NCBI GenBank assembly: GCA_014860005.1
Contig: JACZKP010000074.1
Span: forward strand, 1-53,490
Origin: Verrucomicrobiota bacterium
GTDB taxonomy: Bacteria; Verrucomicrobiota; Verrucomicrobiae; Limisphaerales; UBA11358
Reading direction: 5' to 3'
Length of the DNA: 53,490 nt
This document shows, piece by piece, positions 8,560 to 15,320 of this stretch (position 1 is its first letter; each line of letters begins with the position of its first letter). The notes beneath the pieces are model-generated. The model did no database searches and was not told the origin of the DNA. It worked only from the letters and a program-made list of their open reading frames with translations. A program made the position numbers and the translations under genes.

Positions 8560-8692
8560 GTAGCGCAGATTTCCAATCTGCTGTATCGCGGATTTCCAAT
8601 CCGCCAGACCAAGGAAGTTCCTTTGCGCTTGGACTTCACGAGCGGCCAGCCGAATGGATTCGGCGATACAGCAGATTGGAAATCTGCGCTAC
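8560..8692. repeat. Perfect 30-bp inverted repeat inside E4
   Basis: Arms at 8560-8589 and 8663-8692 are perfect reverse complements (GTAGCGCAGATTTCCAATCT followed by GCTGTATCGC), separated by 73 bp. Each arm also holds an internal near-palindrome CAGATTTCCAATCTG, and the spacer repeats the word GGATTTCCAATCC. Looks like a dispersed intergenic repeat or small non-autonomous element; it could form a long stem in RNA. Confidence 0.8.
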
Positions 8693-8776
8693 GGGGCAGC
8701 AGGTGGTGCATGAACTAGGGTCGCCTCGCAGGCTCGCCAACCCCGGGCTGATGGATGGAATCCCGTTGGGATTCGG

Positions 8777-8799
8777 AGCGCGGCATTCATGCCGCTTCA
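8777..8799. repeat. Short dispersed palindrome (copy 1)
   Basis: The 23-bp word starting AGCGCGGCATTCATGCCGCT recurs with one mismatch at 44785-44807. GCGGCAT/ATGCCGC form a hairpin stem. It sits inside composite element E4. Confidence 0.6.
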
Positions 8800-8924
8800 A
8801 CGTCCGACTGTATTGAGGCGCAAAATAACCCGGCGGGCGCTGACATTTCGGTATTTGAAGCGGGCTAAAGCCCGCGCTCCTGGGGCGGCGTCCTGCTGCG
8901 CCACCAGCAAACCAGCCGGACAAG

Positions 8925-8949
8925 TTCGTGTTGCATTATGCAACACGAA
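8925..8949. repeat. Perfect 25-bp palindrome inside E4
   Basis: TTCGTGTTGCAT, a single T, then its exact reverse complement. There is no following T-run, so it is not an obvious terminator. Could be a protein-binding site or a repeat end. Confidence 0.6.
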
Positions 8950-9005
8950 GTTGGTCGGGACGAAACCTGGTGTTTCGGCGAATGAATGAAGTTTAGTATT
9001 CGCGT

Positions 9006-9254
9006 TCATTCGCGTCCATTCGCGGTTGGTTTTTCCGCCTTCGTTTCCTTTGCGGCGGGCTTGTCACTTTCAAGGCGCACGGTTGCGCCGTCTTTCACGC
9101 GCTCAATGCCGCCGATGAACACGCGGTCACCGACCTTCAGTCCCGTGCGAATCCACACGCAGCCATCCTGCTCGAAACCAGTTTCAACCGGAAGACACGC
9201 AGCTTTGCCGGGCGCACACATGGCATCCTTGGGCAGCGCCGCCTCGAATGAACG
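9006..9254 (-). pseudogene. Out-of-frame 3' part of the RND membrane-fusion protein
   Basis: This frame reads EAALPKDAMCAPG and then DGCVWIRTGLKVGDRVFIGG, the expected end of an HlyD/MFP protein, but is one base out of phase with the main frame, which goes off at about 9243-9252 and stops at 9184. Dropping one base from ATTCGA would join RRLRPFI to EAALPKDA. Between CAPGKAAC and DGCVWIR about 30-40 residues normal for the family (end of the beta-barrel) also seem missing. The stop at 9006 lies in the right arm of E4. Either a degraded gene or assembly error. Confidence 0.7.
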
Positions 9255-10383
9255 GGCGCAAACGGCGATCCAGTTCCGGATACGCGCGGATGATTTCAAG
9301 GGCGAAGTCCCGTCCCGGCAGCACGTCGAAAGTCGCCTGCACGCGTCCGCCCGCTGCCAGCGCGAAGGCATGGTCCTCCGGCACGGCGAAGCGCAGCACG
9401 AGGCTGGCGGGATCGTAGAGGTCCACGAGCGGCGTGCGCGGCGCGACATAATTTCCGTCGGCCACGCGCACGCGGGAAACCACGCCGGCCCACGGCGCGC
9501 GAATCGAATAGTCGCCCGCCGATTGCTCGGCTTGGGCGAGTGCGGCCCGGGCTCGCTCCAACGCGGCACGAGCCGCGTCGAGTTGGTCGCCAGCGATGGC
9601 CTTTTCGGCAACGAGCGCGGTGATGCGTTGAAACTCCTGCTCCTGCCGGCGCAACTCCTCTTTGGCGGAGGACTGCGCCGCTTCGGCAGAAAGCTGGCGG
9701 CCAATGCGCAGCAGTTCCTGTCCTTCGGTCACGCGGTCGCCCTCGCGCACGCGGCAGCCCAGCACCGGACCTTCGGCCTGCGAAGCCAGGCCCGCGACAG
9801 TGGTTGGTTCAATCGTGCCGGTGACGGTGAGCAAGCGCACAAAGAGCCGGTTGGTCACGGCTTCAACCGTCACGGCCGCGGGCGGCGGCGTGGGTTTGCC
9901 GGGAGCAGCTTTGCCGCAGCCGCTGAGGATGAGGACGACGAGCAGGAGAGCCGAAATCCGAAATCCGAGGTTCGAAAGAAACCCGAAAATCGAAGCCCGA
10001 AGTGCGCGAGGCGTCGCTGGAGTGGCAACCGCAGCGATTCTGCAATCCCAAGGGGATTGTGCCCTCCAGCCCAGGGTTGCGAGGTTGGCCAGTCCGGCTC
10101 GGACCGAGCTACCCTGCGACGTTGTTCGATGAGGATTCAATCCCAACGGGGTTGTGGCCCGCTCGTGAAAACGTGACACAACCCCGTTGGGGTTGTCGGC
10201 TTTTGGCGGAATTACCCAGGGTAGCTCGTTCCTCGCAACCCTGGGCTTTGAGCCGGAATCCCTTTGGGATTCAGCCAGCGCTCCTTCACTCATTCCCGTG
10301 TTCCTCAATCGAATGTTCTCCCGGCCTGCACCTTTATGTGTTTGGAGTGTTTCGTGGTTCATCTCAATAGCGGAGGTTTTCAT
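9184..10383 (-). CDS. RND membrane-fusion lipoprotein (HlyD family), frameshifted near its end
   Basis: Periplasmic adaptor linking the RND pump to the outer-membrane factor. The recognisable protein starts with the lipoprotein signal ISALLLVVLILSGCGK, then the barrel-sandwich/lipoyl halves (TVTGTIEPTTVAGLASQAEG and IRAPWAGVVSRVRVADGNYV) around a coiled-coil hairpin rich in Ala, Glu and Arg, and FAVPEDHAFALAAGG of the beta-barrel. The ATG at 10383 overlaps the stop of the upstream gene as ATGA, but the first ~135 codons are low-complexity repeat-derived sequence, so the true start probably lies near 9990 at a codon I cannot identify. The frame is lost at about 9250; see the out-of-frame tail. 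Function is doubtful unless the frameshift is an error. Confidence 0.75.
   Translation of the reverse strand: MKTSAIEMNHETLQTHKGAGRENIRLRNTGMSEGALAESQRDSGSKPRVARNELPWVIPPKADNPNGVVSRFHERATTPLGLNPHRTTSQGSSVRAGLANLATLGWRAQSPWDCRIAAVATPATPRALRASIFGFLSNLGFRISALLLVVLILSGCGKAAPGKPTPPPAAVTVEAVTNRLFVRLLTVTGTIEPTTVAGLASQAEGPVLGCRVREGDRVTEGQELLRIGRQLSAEAAQSSAKEELRRQEQEFQRITALVAEKAIAGDQLDAARAALERARAALAQAEQSAGDYSIRAPWAGVVSRVRVADGNYVAPRTPLVDLYDPASLVLRFAVPEDHAFALAAGGRVQATFDVLPGRDFALEIIRAYPELDRRLRPFIRGGAAQGCHVCARQSCVSSG
10040..10275. repeat. Nested inverted repeats in the 5' part of the fusion-protein frame
   Basis: Arms AGCCCAGGGTTGCGAGG at 10068-10084 and its exact complement at 10231-10247 flank further palindromes, including CAACCCCGTTGGGGTTG near 10183 and variants of AATCCCAACGGGATT. 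This is a dispersed-repeat insertion between the outer-membrane-factor gene and the lipoprotein part of the next gene. It is read through in the lipoprotein frame without a stop. Confidence 0.75.
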
Positions 10384-11795
10384 GGCTTGGAGGGCGAATT
10401 GTTGACCGGGCCGGTGACGGGATCGCCCCGCAGGGCGGGCATGGCGGCGGCGCTGGTGAAAACATGGCCTGCCGCAAAATCGCGGGCGGCCAGGGAAATG
10501 GCGTGGTCGGCCAAGGCCCGGGCGCGGAGTGATTCAGATTCGACCGTCGCCGACTGCGCGTCGAGGACATCGGTGATCGTGCCCTGGCCGAGTTCGTATT
10601 TGCGCTGTTCAATGCGCAGACTTTCCTGTGCCTGCTCTACCGCAAGCCGCGAGGCTTCAATTCGCGCGGCAGCGGAACGTACGCTCGCTTCGGCGTTGGC
10701 CAGTTCGAGGCGGCGTTGCAACGTCGTCTCCGTGGCTGCTTCCTCGCGCACCCGCAGATTGGCGCGAGCCTCGCTCACGCGCGATTTGGTGCGACCGAAA
10801 TCCCAGATGTTCCACGTCAGCGCGAGGCCGACGAAACCCGAGTCATAATTCTCACCGCTGTTAAAGTCGGCCCGTGGGTCGTAAGTGGCCACGCCATCCA
10901 CGGTGGGCAACCAACCGGAACGCGCGGCGCGAACTTGTTGCGCGGCGGAATCGGCGCGGGCCTGGGCGGCCGCTTTGTCGGCGCGCAGGACGGGACTGGT
11001 AATCCCGGTCGCTGGCGGCTCGACGGGTGTGGTCAAGTTGTTGGCGAGTTCCCACCCAGCGGAAGGTTCGCGCCCCATGAGCACCGCGAGGGTGGCCTGA
11101 ACAATTTCCAACCGGTTGCGCGCTTCGATGGCGTTTTGATCCACACGCGCCAAGCGCACTGAGACGCGGAGTTGATCCACCCCGGCCGCCTTTTGTTGCC
11201 GGATCAAGGCGTCAATGCGCTCGACCTGGGCGGTGAGCGTGGCGCGGGATTGATCAAGCGAACGCATGACGGCGCGCAAGGCCAGCGCGTCCTGGTAAAG
11301 CGCCACCACCCGCACCGCGAGCGCCTGACGGGCAAAAGCGAAATCGTCCGCTGCCGCTTCCGCCAGCAACCGCGCCGCGTCCTGTTCGGCGACAAGCCGG
11401 CCACCCGTGTAAAGCGGCACGCCCACTCCCGCTCCCGCCTGCCAGGTGTCTCGCGTGAAAATGCCGGGCTGGTTGTTCTCCGTGGCGGGTTGCAGGCGAT
11501 ACGGGTCGCTCGTGTGTTGCGCGCCACCTTGCAGGAACAGCCGTGGCAGACGGGCGGCAGTGCTGCCCTTGGCCCGCGCGCGGGCGGCATCGGTCTCGGC
11601 GGAACGTCGGAGCAACGCGTGATTGGCCGAAAGACTTTCGCGCAAACAATCGTCGAGCGTGAGCGCGTTGGTGAGTTCTGCGCCAGACAAGCTGGTGGCC
11701 AAGCAAAAAACAAACTCAATGCGGTGCTTGCGCTCGCGCCGATGACTTTCAAGGGGAAATTCATACAACCCAATCAATTCGTTTTGCCCACCCAA
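10380..11795 (-). CDS. Outer-membrane efflux factor (TolC/OMF family), probable frameshift at its signal peptide
   Basis: Outer-membrane channel of the RND tripartite pump. The frame encodes LTLDDCLRESLSANHALLRR near the start, a long alpha-helical Ala/Arg-rich barrel with two internal repeats, GAGVGVPLYTGGRL and FVGLALTWNIWDFGRTKSRV (the paired OMF motifs), and KYELGQGTITDVLDAQSA near the end. Length, about 440 mature residues, fits the family. From ATG 11795 the N-terminus is not a signal peptide. A good one lies in another frame from ATG 11764 (MNFPLKVIGASAS...). Adding one T to the T6 run complementary to 11705-11710 would fuse it to FCLATSLSGAELTNALTL. So the gene has a homopolymer frameshift or an error there. 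Confidence 0.85.
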   Translation of the reverse strand: MGGQNELIGLYEFPLESHRRERKHRIEFVFCLATSLSGAELTNALTLDDCLRESLSANHALLRRSAETDAARARAKGSTAARLPRLFLQGGAQHTSDPYRLQPATENNQPGIFTRDTWQAGAGVGVPLYTGGRLVAEQDAARLLAEAAADDFAFARQALAVRVVALYQDALALRAVMRSLDQSRATLTAQVERIDALIRQQKAAGVDQLRVSVRLARVDQNAIEARNRLEIVQATLAVLMGREPSAGWELANNLTTPVEPPATGITSPVLRADKAAAQARADSAAQQVRAARSGWLPTVDGVATYDPRADFNSGENYDSGFVGLALTWNIWDFGRTKSRVSEARANLRVREEAATETTLQRRLELANAEASVRSAAARIEASRLAVEQAQESLRIEQRKYELGQGTITDVLDAQSATVESESLRARALADHAISLAARDFAAGHVFTSAAAMPALRGDPVTGPVNNSPSKP

Positions 11796-11889
11796 ACTGA
11801 GCCACGCAGCCGTAATAAGTCACAATAGTCTTCACTTGGTTTTAATAGCCGAAGGCGGTCGGGCAATACGAACAGCGAATCGTTCGGCC

Positions 11890-12111
11890 CTACCACAGCT
11901 CTCCGTTGACAAGGAATCGCAGCGGATGCTCGTTCGCTGCGAGTTCCTGCGCGCGGATTTCCGCTTCCGGGCGCACTGAATCGTAGTAATGCATCGCACA
12001 CGCCGGACTGCACAAGAGAATCCATTTCTCCCCGTGCCGGATACTCGCGAACCAGCCGTTGGAAACGTCCTTGCCACAGACGTGGCAACGCTCGTCGGTG
12101 GAATCGCTCCT
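11890..12111 (-). pseudogene. 3' part of a small Cys-rich zinc-binding protein, cut by the IS element
   Basis: An open frame with no start codon (bounded upstream by an in-frame TAA at 12127-12129, inside the IS) encodes DSTDERCHVCGKD, then HGEKWILLCSPACAMHYYDS and ends NGELW. CxxC plus CxxxC with neighbouring aromatics looks like a small treble-clef/TRASH- or MYM-like metal-binding domain. Its missing start is found on the other side of the IS at 13742-13768; removing 12112-13741 gives an in-frame 82-residue protein. It was probably the last gene of the arsR2 operon. Confidence 0.75.
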
Positions 12112-13741
12112 TGCAGCCCGTCGGGCTTAGGAAATGGATTGGTTGGTGCGGTTCCGATACGGGTTCGGGTGGCTGTCACAAAATCATTTTTGATCAACGG
12201 CGCATAGATCAAATAGAGGACTGGGGGCGATGGTTGACTGATTTTGGGCCGGATCGCCCCGGGAACTTTCGTTTTATCCGGTCACCGCCAGTGTTTTGAG
12301 CGCGAACAGCCGTTTGAGGTTGTAGCTCACGCAGACCAGCAGCCATTCCAGCGACACTTTCTCCCGCCCGCGCAACCGAAACCGGCGGAAGCCCAGCACT
12401 TCTTTGATGATTCCAAACACCGGCTCAACCGTCTGCTTGCGCAGTTTGTACAGGGTCTGGCCCGTCGGCGTCTTCATCCGGTGCGCCATCTTCTCTTGGG
12501 CACTCTCGTTCTCTGCCAGCGGCTCAGGTTCGGGTTGCGGTAACAAATCCGCCACGCTCTTGTGATGGCTCTGTTTGGCCACCGCTGCATACACCGTCAA
12601 GCCACTGGCGGTGCCCTCGCTCGGTTGTTCCACCGCGCGGACCATCGCTTCGCTGTAGAATCCGCTGTCGACCAGCACGGCTTTGACTTCCGCTTTGACC
12701 ACGGGACTGATGACCGCCACGTCCGCCGCCAGTTCCTGTTTGTCGTTGGCGGCATCACTCACGCGCTGGCCTACGATCAGCATTGCTTCGTCCACTGCTG
12801 CCTGTGCGTTGTAGGCTTGTTCAAAGTGTTTCCCGTTGCCCGCCTTCATGATCCGGCTCTCGGGGTCGGTGAAGTTGTATTGGTCTTTGCTGGCGGGTTT
12901 ATCGTCGGGGGCTTTGGGTTCTGGGCCGCGTGGCTTCTTGCCGGCATCACGCTGGGCCTGACGCTCCGCCACTTTGGCTTGATGTTCGGCTTGTTTGGTC
13001 GCCGCCATCTCTTTGGCCTGCGCTTCGATGATTTGCCGCGCGTGTTTCAGCGACTCGATGCGTTTCTCGCGTCGCGCCAGTTCCGCCGGGAGGTCCAGCG
13101 TCTCCTTGGCTTCCTTCCCATCGGCTTGCTCGGCCCGGGTGGTCAGTTCGGCCACTTCGAGTTGGAATTGGGTGATGAGTTCGCCGGCGCGCTGGTAACT
13201 GACGGCGGCATGTTTGCTGGCATTGGCGGCAATCTTCGTGCCGTCCACGCTGACCGTGCCCACGCGCGTGAGCCGGAGTTGATGCGCCAGTTGCAACACG
13301 GTGACAAACGCGGCCTCAAACGCCGCCTTGTTCTCCCGGCGAAAGGTGCAGATCGAATCGTGATCGGGATGGGTGTTGGCGCACAGGAAACGCACGGCCA
13401 CATCACTGTGCGTGGCGGCCTCAATGGTGCGCGACCCAAACCGTCCCGTGGCGTAGCAATAGATGAGCAGGGCGAGCATCATCGTGGGCGGATACTGTTC
13501 GCTGCCCGTGCCGCGATGGTTCACACGAAAGTGGCCGGTGGGGATTTGCTCCACGGCGTCGAGGATCAAGTGAACCAGATGAGCCTCCGGCAACCAGTCG
13601 CGCAAGTCGCAGGGCAGAAACATCGGCGTCTGCCGATCCAGATTAACAAAACGTGCCGCCATGCAGGATTGGATCCTTTCCCCACTCTTTTGTTCAAATC
13701 ATTTGCAAAAACCTTTCGCGCCTAAGTCCGACAGGCTGCTA
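12112..13741 (-). mobile_element. IS1182-type insertion sequence, about 1.63 kb
   Basis: Bounded by 19-bp imperfect inverted ends: GCAGCCCGTCGGGCTTAGG at 12113-12131 and CCTAAGTCCGACAGGCTGC at 13721-13739 (17 of 19 match). It contains one transposase gene and little else. No clear target duplication is seen. Precise removal of this interval restores a reading frame across the junction, which supports the proposed ends to within a few bases. Inserted in the tail of the arsR2-ccdA operon, so it may be polar on the RND genes downstream. Confidence 0.85.
12274..13662 (-). CDS. IS1182-family transposase
   Basis: DDE transposase of 462 residues, apparently intact. The N-terminal part holds LILDAVEQIPTGHF and YPPTMMLALLIYCYATGRFG, typical of the IS5/IS1182 helix-turn-helix region. 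Catalytic residues are visible in VSVDGTKIAANAS (D), VLVDSGFYSE (D) and TVEPVFGIIKEVLGFRRFRL (E). A long charged coiled-coil insert (KEMAATKQAEHQAKVAERQ) lies between the first two. It ends FALKTLAVTG. With both terminal repeats and no internal stop the element may still be mobile. Confidence 0.93.
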   Translation of the reverse strand: MAARFVNLDRQTPMFLPCDLRDWLPEAHLVHLILDAVEQIPTGHFRVNHRGTGSEQYPPTMMLALLIYCYATGRFGSRTIEAATHSDVAVRFLCANTHPDHDSICTFRRENKAAFEAAFVTVLQLAHQLRLTRVGTVSVDGTKIAANASKHAAVSYQRAGELITQFQLEVAELTTRAEQADGKEAKETLDLPAELARREKRIESLKHARQIIEAQAKEMAATKQAEHQAKVAERQAQRDAGKKPRGPEPKAPDDKPASKDQYNFTDPESRIMKAGNGKHFEQAYNAQAAVDEAMLIVGQRVSDAANDKQELAADVAVISPVVKAEVKAVLVDSGFYSEAMVRAVEQPSEGTASGLTVYAAVAKQSHHKSVADLLPQPEPEPLAENESAQEKMAHRMKTPTGQTLYKLRKQTVEPVFGIIKEVLGFRRFRLRGREKVSLEWLLVCVSYNLKRLFALKTLAVTG

Positions 13742-13768
13742 GGCACGGTTCAAGTTGGGTTGGCTCAT
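13742..13768 (-). pseudogene. 5' end of the small Cys-rich protein gene interrupted by the IS
   Basis: Nine codons (MSQPNLNRA) starting at 13768, whose ATG overlaps the ccdA stop as ATGA, run directly into the IS end, where the frame meets TAG. Joined to 12111 downward, codons continue AGG AGC GAT TCC in phase to CHVCGKD. The overlap marks it as a translationally coupled operon member before the insertion. Confidence 0.7.
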
Positions 13769-14463
13769 GGGGAAGTGTAGATCAGCCACACGCCGCCGAG
13801 GATGACGAGGACGCCGCAGACAATCTTGAGCACGGCCAGGCCCTTCGAGTTCTCATTCCATTTCAAGAAACGCTGCACCAGTTCCGTGGACGTGCCCGCC
13901 GCCACAATCACCCCGCAATGGCCCAAACCGAAGGCCAGCAACAAACCGGCGGCATAGAACGGCGCTTCGCCACCCAGCTTGAACGTCACCGCCAGCATCG
14001 GCGCCATGTAGGCAAACGTGCAAGGCCCGAGCGCCACACCAAACACCAATCCGAGAATGAACGCCGCCAGCAAGCCCTTGCGCTTCATGCCCACCGGTCC
14101 GGCGCCGGAGAAGGACAACGGAATCACGCCCACCAGATGCAGGCCGACCACGAAGAAAATCACCGCCACGAAGTAATTCCCGTAACGGCCCACGTCGCCC
14201 ATCATGCGACCCGCTGCCGCCGTGATGGCGCCAATGGCCGCGATGGTGATGAGAATACCCACCGCAAACAGCGCGGAAGTCCAGAACGCCCGCTTCGCGG
14301 TCACCTTCCCCTGTTCGCTGATGAACCCCACGATGAGCGGGATGCTCGCGAGATGACACGGACTGAGGACGATGCTCAGGATCCCCCAGATGAACGCCGC
14401 CGTCAGCGCGAGGAGCGGCGCGCCTTCCACCGCGTGACTGAGATTGGTGAAGATTTGTTCCAT
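13765..14463 (-). CDS. ccdA: CcdA/DsbD-type transmembrane thiol reductant carrier
   Basis: Inner-membrane protein that moves reducing equivalents from cytoplasmic thioredoxin to extracytoplasmic thiol proteins. From ATG 14463 it has 232 residues and six or seven hydrophobic segments. The two conserved redox cysteines are in LSPCHLASIPLIVGF (C36) and LGPCTFAYMAPM (C148), the hallmark of the CcdA core. A 40-codon in-frame extension upstream is repeat-derived and rejected. In this operon likely clients are the anchored thioredoxin at 17886 and, as in cytochrome c maturation, the haem-binding CXXCH sites of the octaheme cytochrome. Confidence 0.92.
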   Translation of the reverse strand: MEQIFTNLSHAVEGAPLLALTAAFIWGILSIVLSPCHLASIPLIVGFISEQGKVTAKRAFWTSALFAVGILITIAAIGAITAAAGRMMGDVGRYGNYFVAVIFFVVGLHLVGVIPLSFSGAGPVGMKRKGLLAAFILGLVFGVALGPCTFAYMAPMLAVTFKLGGEAPFYAAGLLLAFGLGHCGVIVAAGTSTELVQRFLKWNENSKGLAVLKIVCGVLVILGGVWLIYTSP

Positions 14464-14515
14464 GTGGCTAACGGTGTTCTCAAACAGTTCTCCGAATACT
14501 TGGCGGAACTGCACT

Positions 14516-14575
14516 CCCCTCACCCGGCCTGGCGGCCACCCTCTCCCCATCCGATGGGGAGAGGGACGGGCTGAG
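14516..14575. repeat. Dispersed hairpin repeat between ccdA and the flavin reductase
   Basis: Contains CCCTCTCCCCATCCGATGGG followed by GAGAGGG, a strong stem: CCCTCTCCCCATC pairs with GATGGGGAGAGGG. This word type is common between genes in several bacterial groups. It lies inside the operon, so it could cause partial termination or mRNA processing. Confidence 0.65.
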
Positions 14576-14579
14576 GGGC

Positions 14580-15260
14580 TCATTTTGCGCCAATAAGCTT
14601 CAGAGCGAAATCCGCCACGCGCAGGCCAGTGTTTCGCGCCGTGCCGAGGCCGAGTTCATCACCACTGATGTCATCCTTCGTCGCGAGCACCGTGCCGCCT
14701 TGAAAGGCGGGCGGGCGGCCACCCACGGGAATCATCCCAAAGCAGAGCATGGCCGTCTGAATTTGCTCGATCACCAGCTCCTGGCCGCCGTTGCGAAAAC
14801 CGCCCACGGCCACCACGCCGATCGGCTTGCCGTCGAGCAGCATCTTCGGCTCGCGCAATGGCGCGCAGCGTTCAATGAACGCCTTGCACAGCGCGCTCAA
14901 GCCGCGGTAGTAGGAGGGTGAACCAATGATGAGGCCGGCCACGGCCGGGTCTTGCAGCTTGGGCAGGAGGGGGACAAAATCATCCTTCGGCGGTTCGGGT
15001 GACCAGCCGGCGATGTTCAGTCCGCCCAGATCAATCAACTCGACCTGGATGCGCGGGTCGAGATTCTTCGCCGCGTCGAGGGCGGCTTGCACGGCTTTGG
15101 CGGTCGTCATGCCCTTGCGCGGGCTGCCGGCGATGCCGAGTATTTTAATGGTTTTGAATTCGCCCTCCGCCGCGGTTGCGCCGGTGGGAACGAGTGAGCC
15201 GGCGAGCGCGGCCGTAGCCGTCACGCCGACGAATTCTCTGCGAGTGATTTCATTTTTCAT
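14580..15260 (-). CDS. Tat-exported NADPH-dependent FMN reductase / flavodoxin-like protein, copy 2
   Basis: A 226-residue paralogue of the protein at 4444-5121. It starts MKNEITRREFVGVTATAALA (twin-arginine signal), followed by ILGIAGSPRKGMTTAKAVQA (FMN phosphate loop) and the shared blocks GLNIAGWSPEPPKDDFVPLL, KAFIERCAPLREPKMLLDGK and GGRPPAFQGGTVL. Signal peptides differ much more than the mature parts. A GGAG-like site (ACGGAGTCC) precedes the ATG. It lies between the octaheme cytochrome and ccdA on the same strand. A flavoprotein exported beside a multiheme cytochrome could exchange electrons with it; this is inference. Confidence 0.88.
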   Translation of the reverse strand: MKNEITRREFVGVTATAALAGSLVPTGATAAEGEFKTIKILGIAGSPRKGMTTAKAVQAALDAAKNLDPRIQVELIDLGGLNIAGWSPEPPKDDFVPLLPKLQDPAVAGLIIGSPSYYRGLSALCKAFIERCAPLREPKMLLDGKPIGVVAVGGFRNGGQELVIEQIQTAMLCFGMIPVGGRPPAFQGGTVLATKDDISGDELGLGTARNTGLRVADFALKLIGAK

Positions 15261-15320
15261 GTTGGACTCCGTGGTTTGGTTTGTTGTCGGTTAGTTGGAT
15301 TGCCTGAAACAGTCTTGGAA

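Larger units (their letters stand above)
8467..9027. repeat. Decamer-arm element, copy E4 (composite, about 560 bp)
   Basis: Best-preserved pair of arms in the window: 8467-8496 and 8998-9027 are inverted and match at 29 of 30 positions, each three decamers (AACCGCGAAT then two GRACGCGAAT). The 501-bp interior separates the RND pump from its fusion-protein gene and contains no credible gene. It carries several other repeats, listed separately. The left arm ends 12 bp upstream of the pump start and the right arm contains the end of the fusion-protein reading frame. Confidence 0.85.

Noticed and set aside
8986..10176. A 396-codon plus-strand frame opposite the fusion-protein gene
   Set aside because: Antisense to HlyD-like sequence with a lipobox; composition is repeat-derived at both ends.
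11832..12212. A 126-codon minus-strand frame spanning the IS left end
   Set aside because: It crosses the IS boundary and is out of phase with the Cys-rich coding segment, which has clear CxxC/CxxxC structure.
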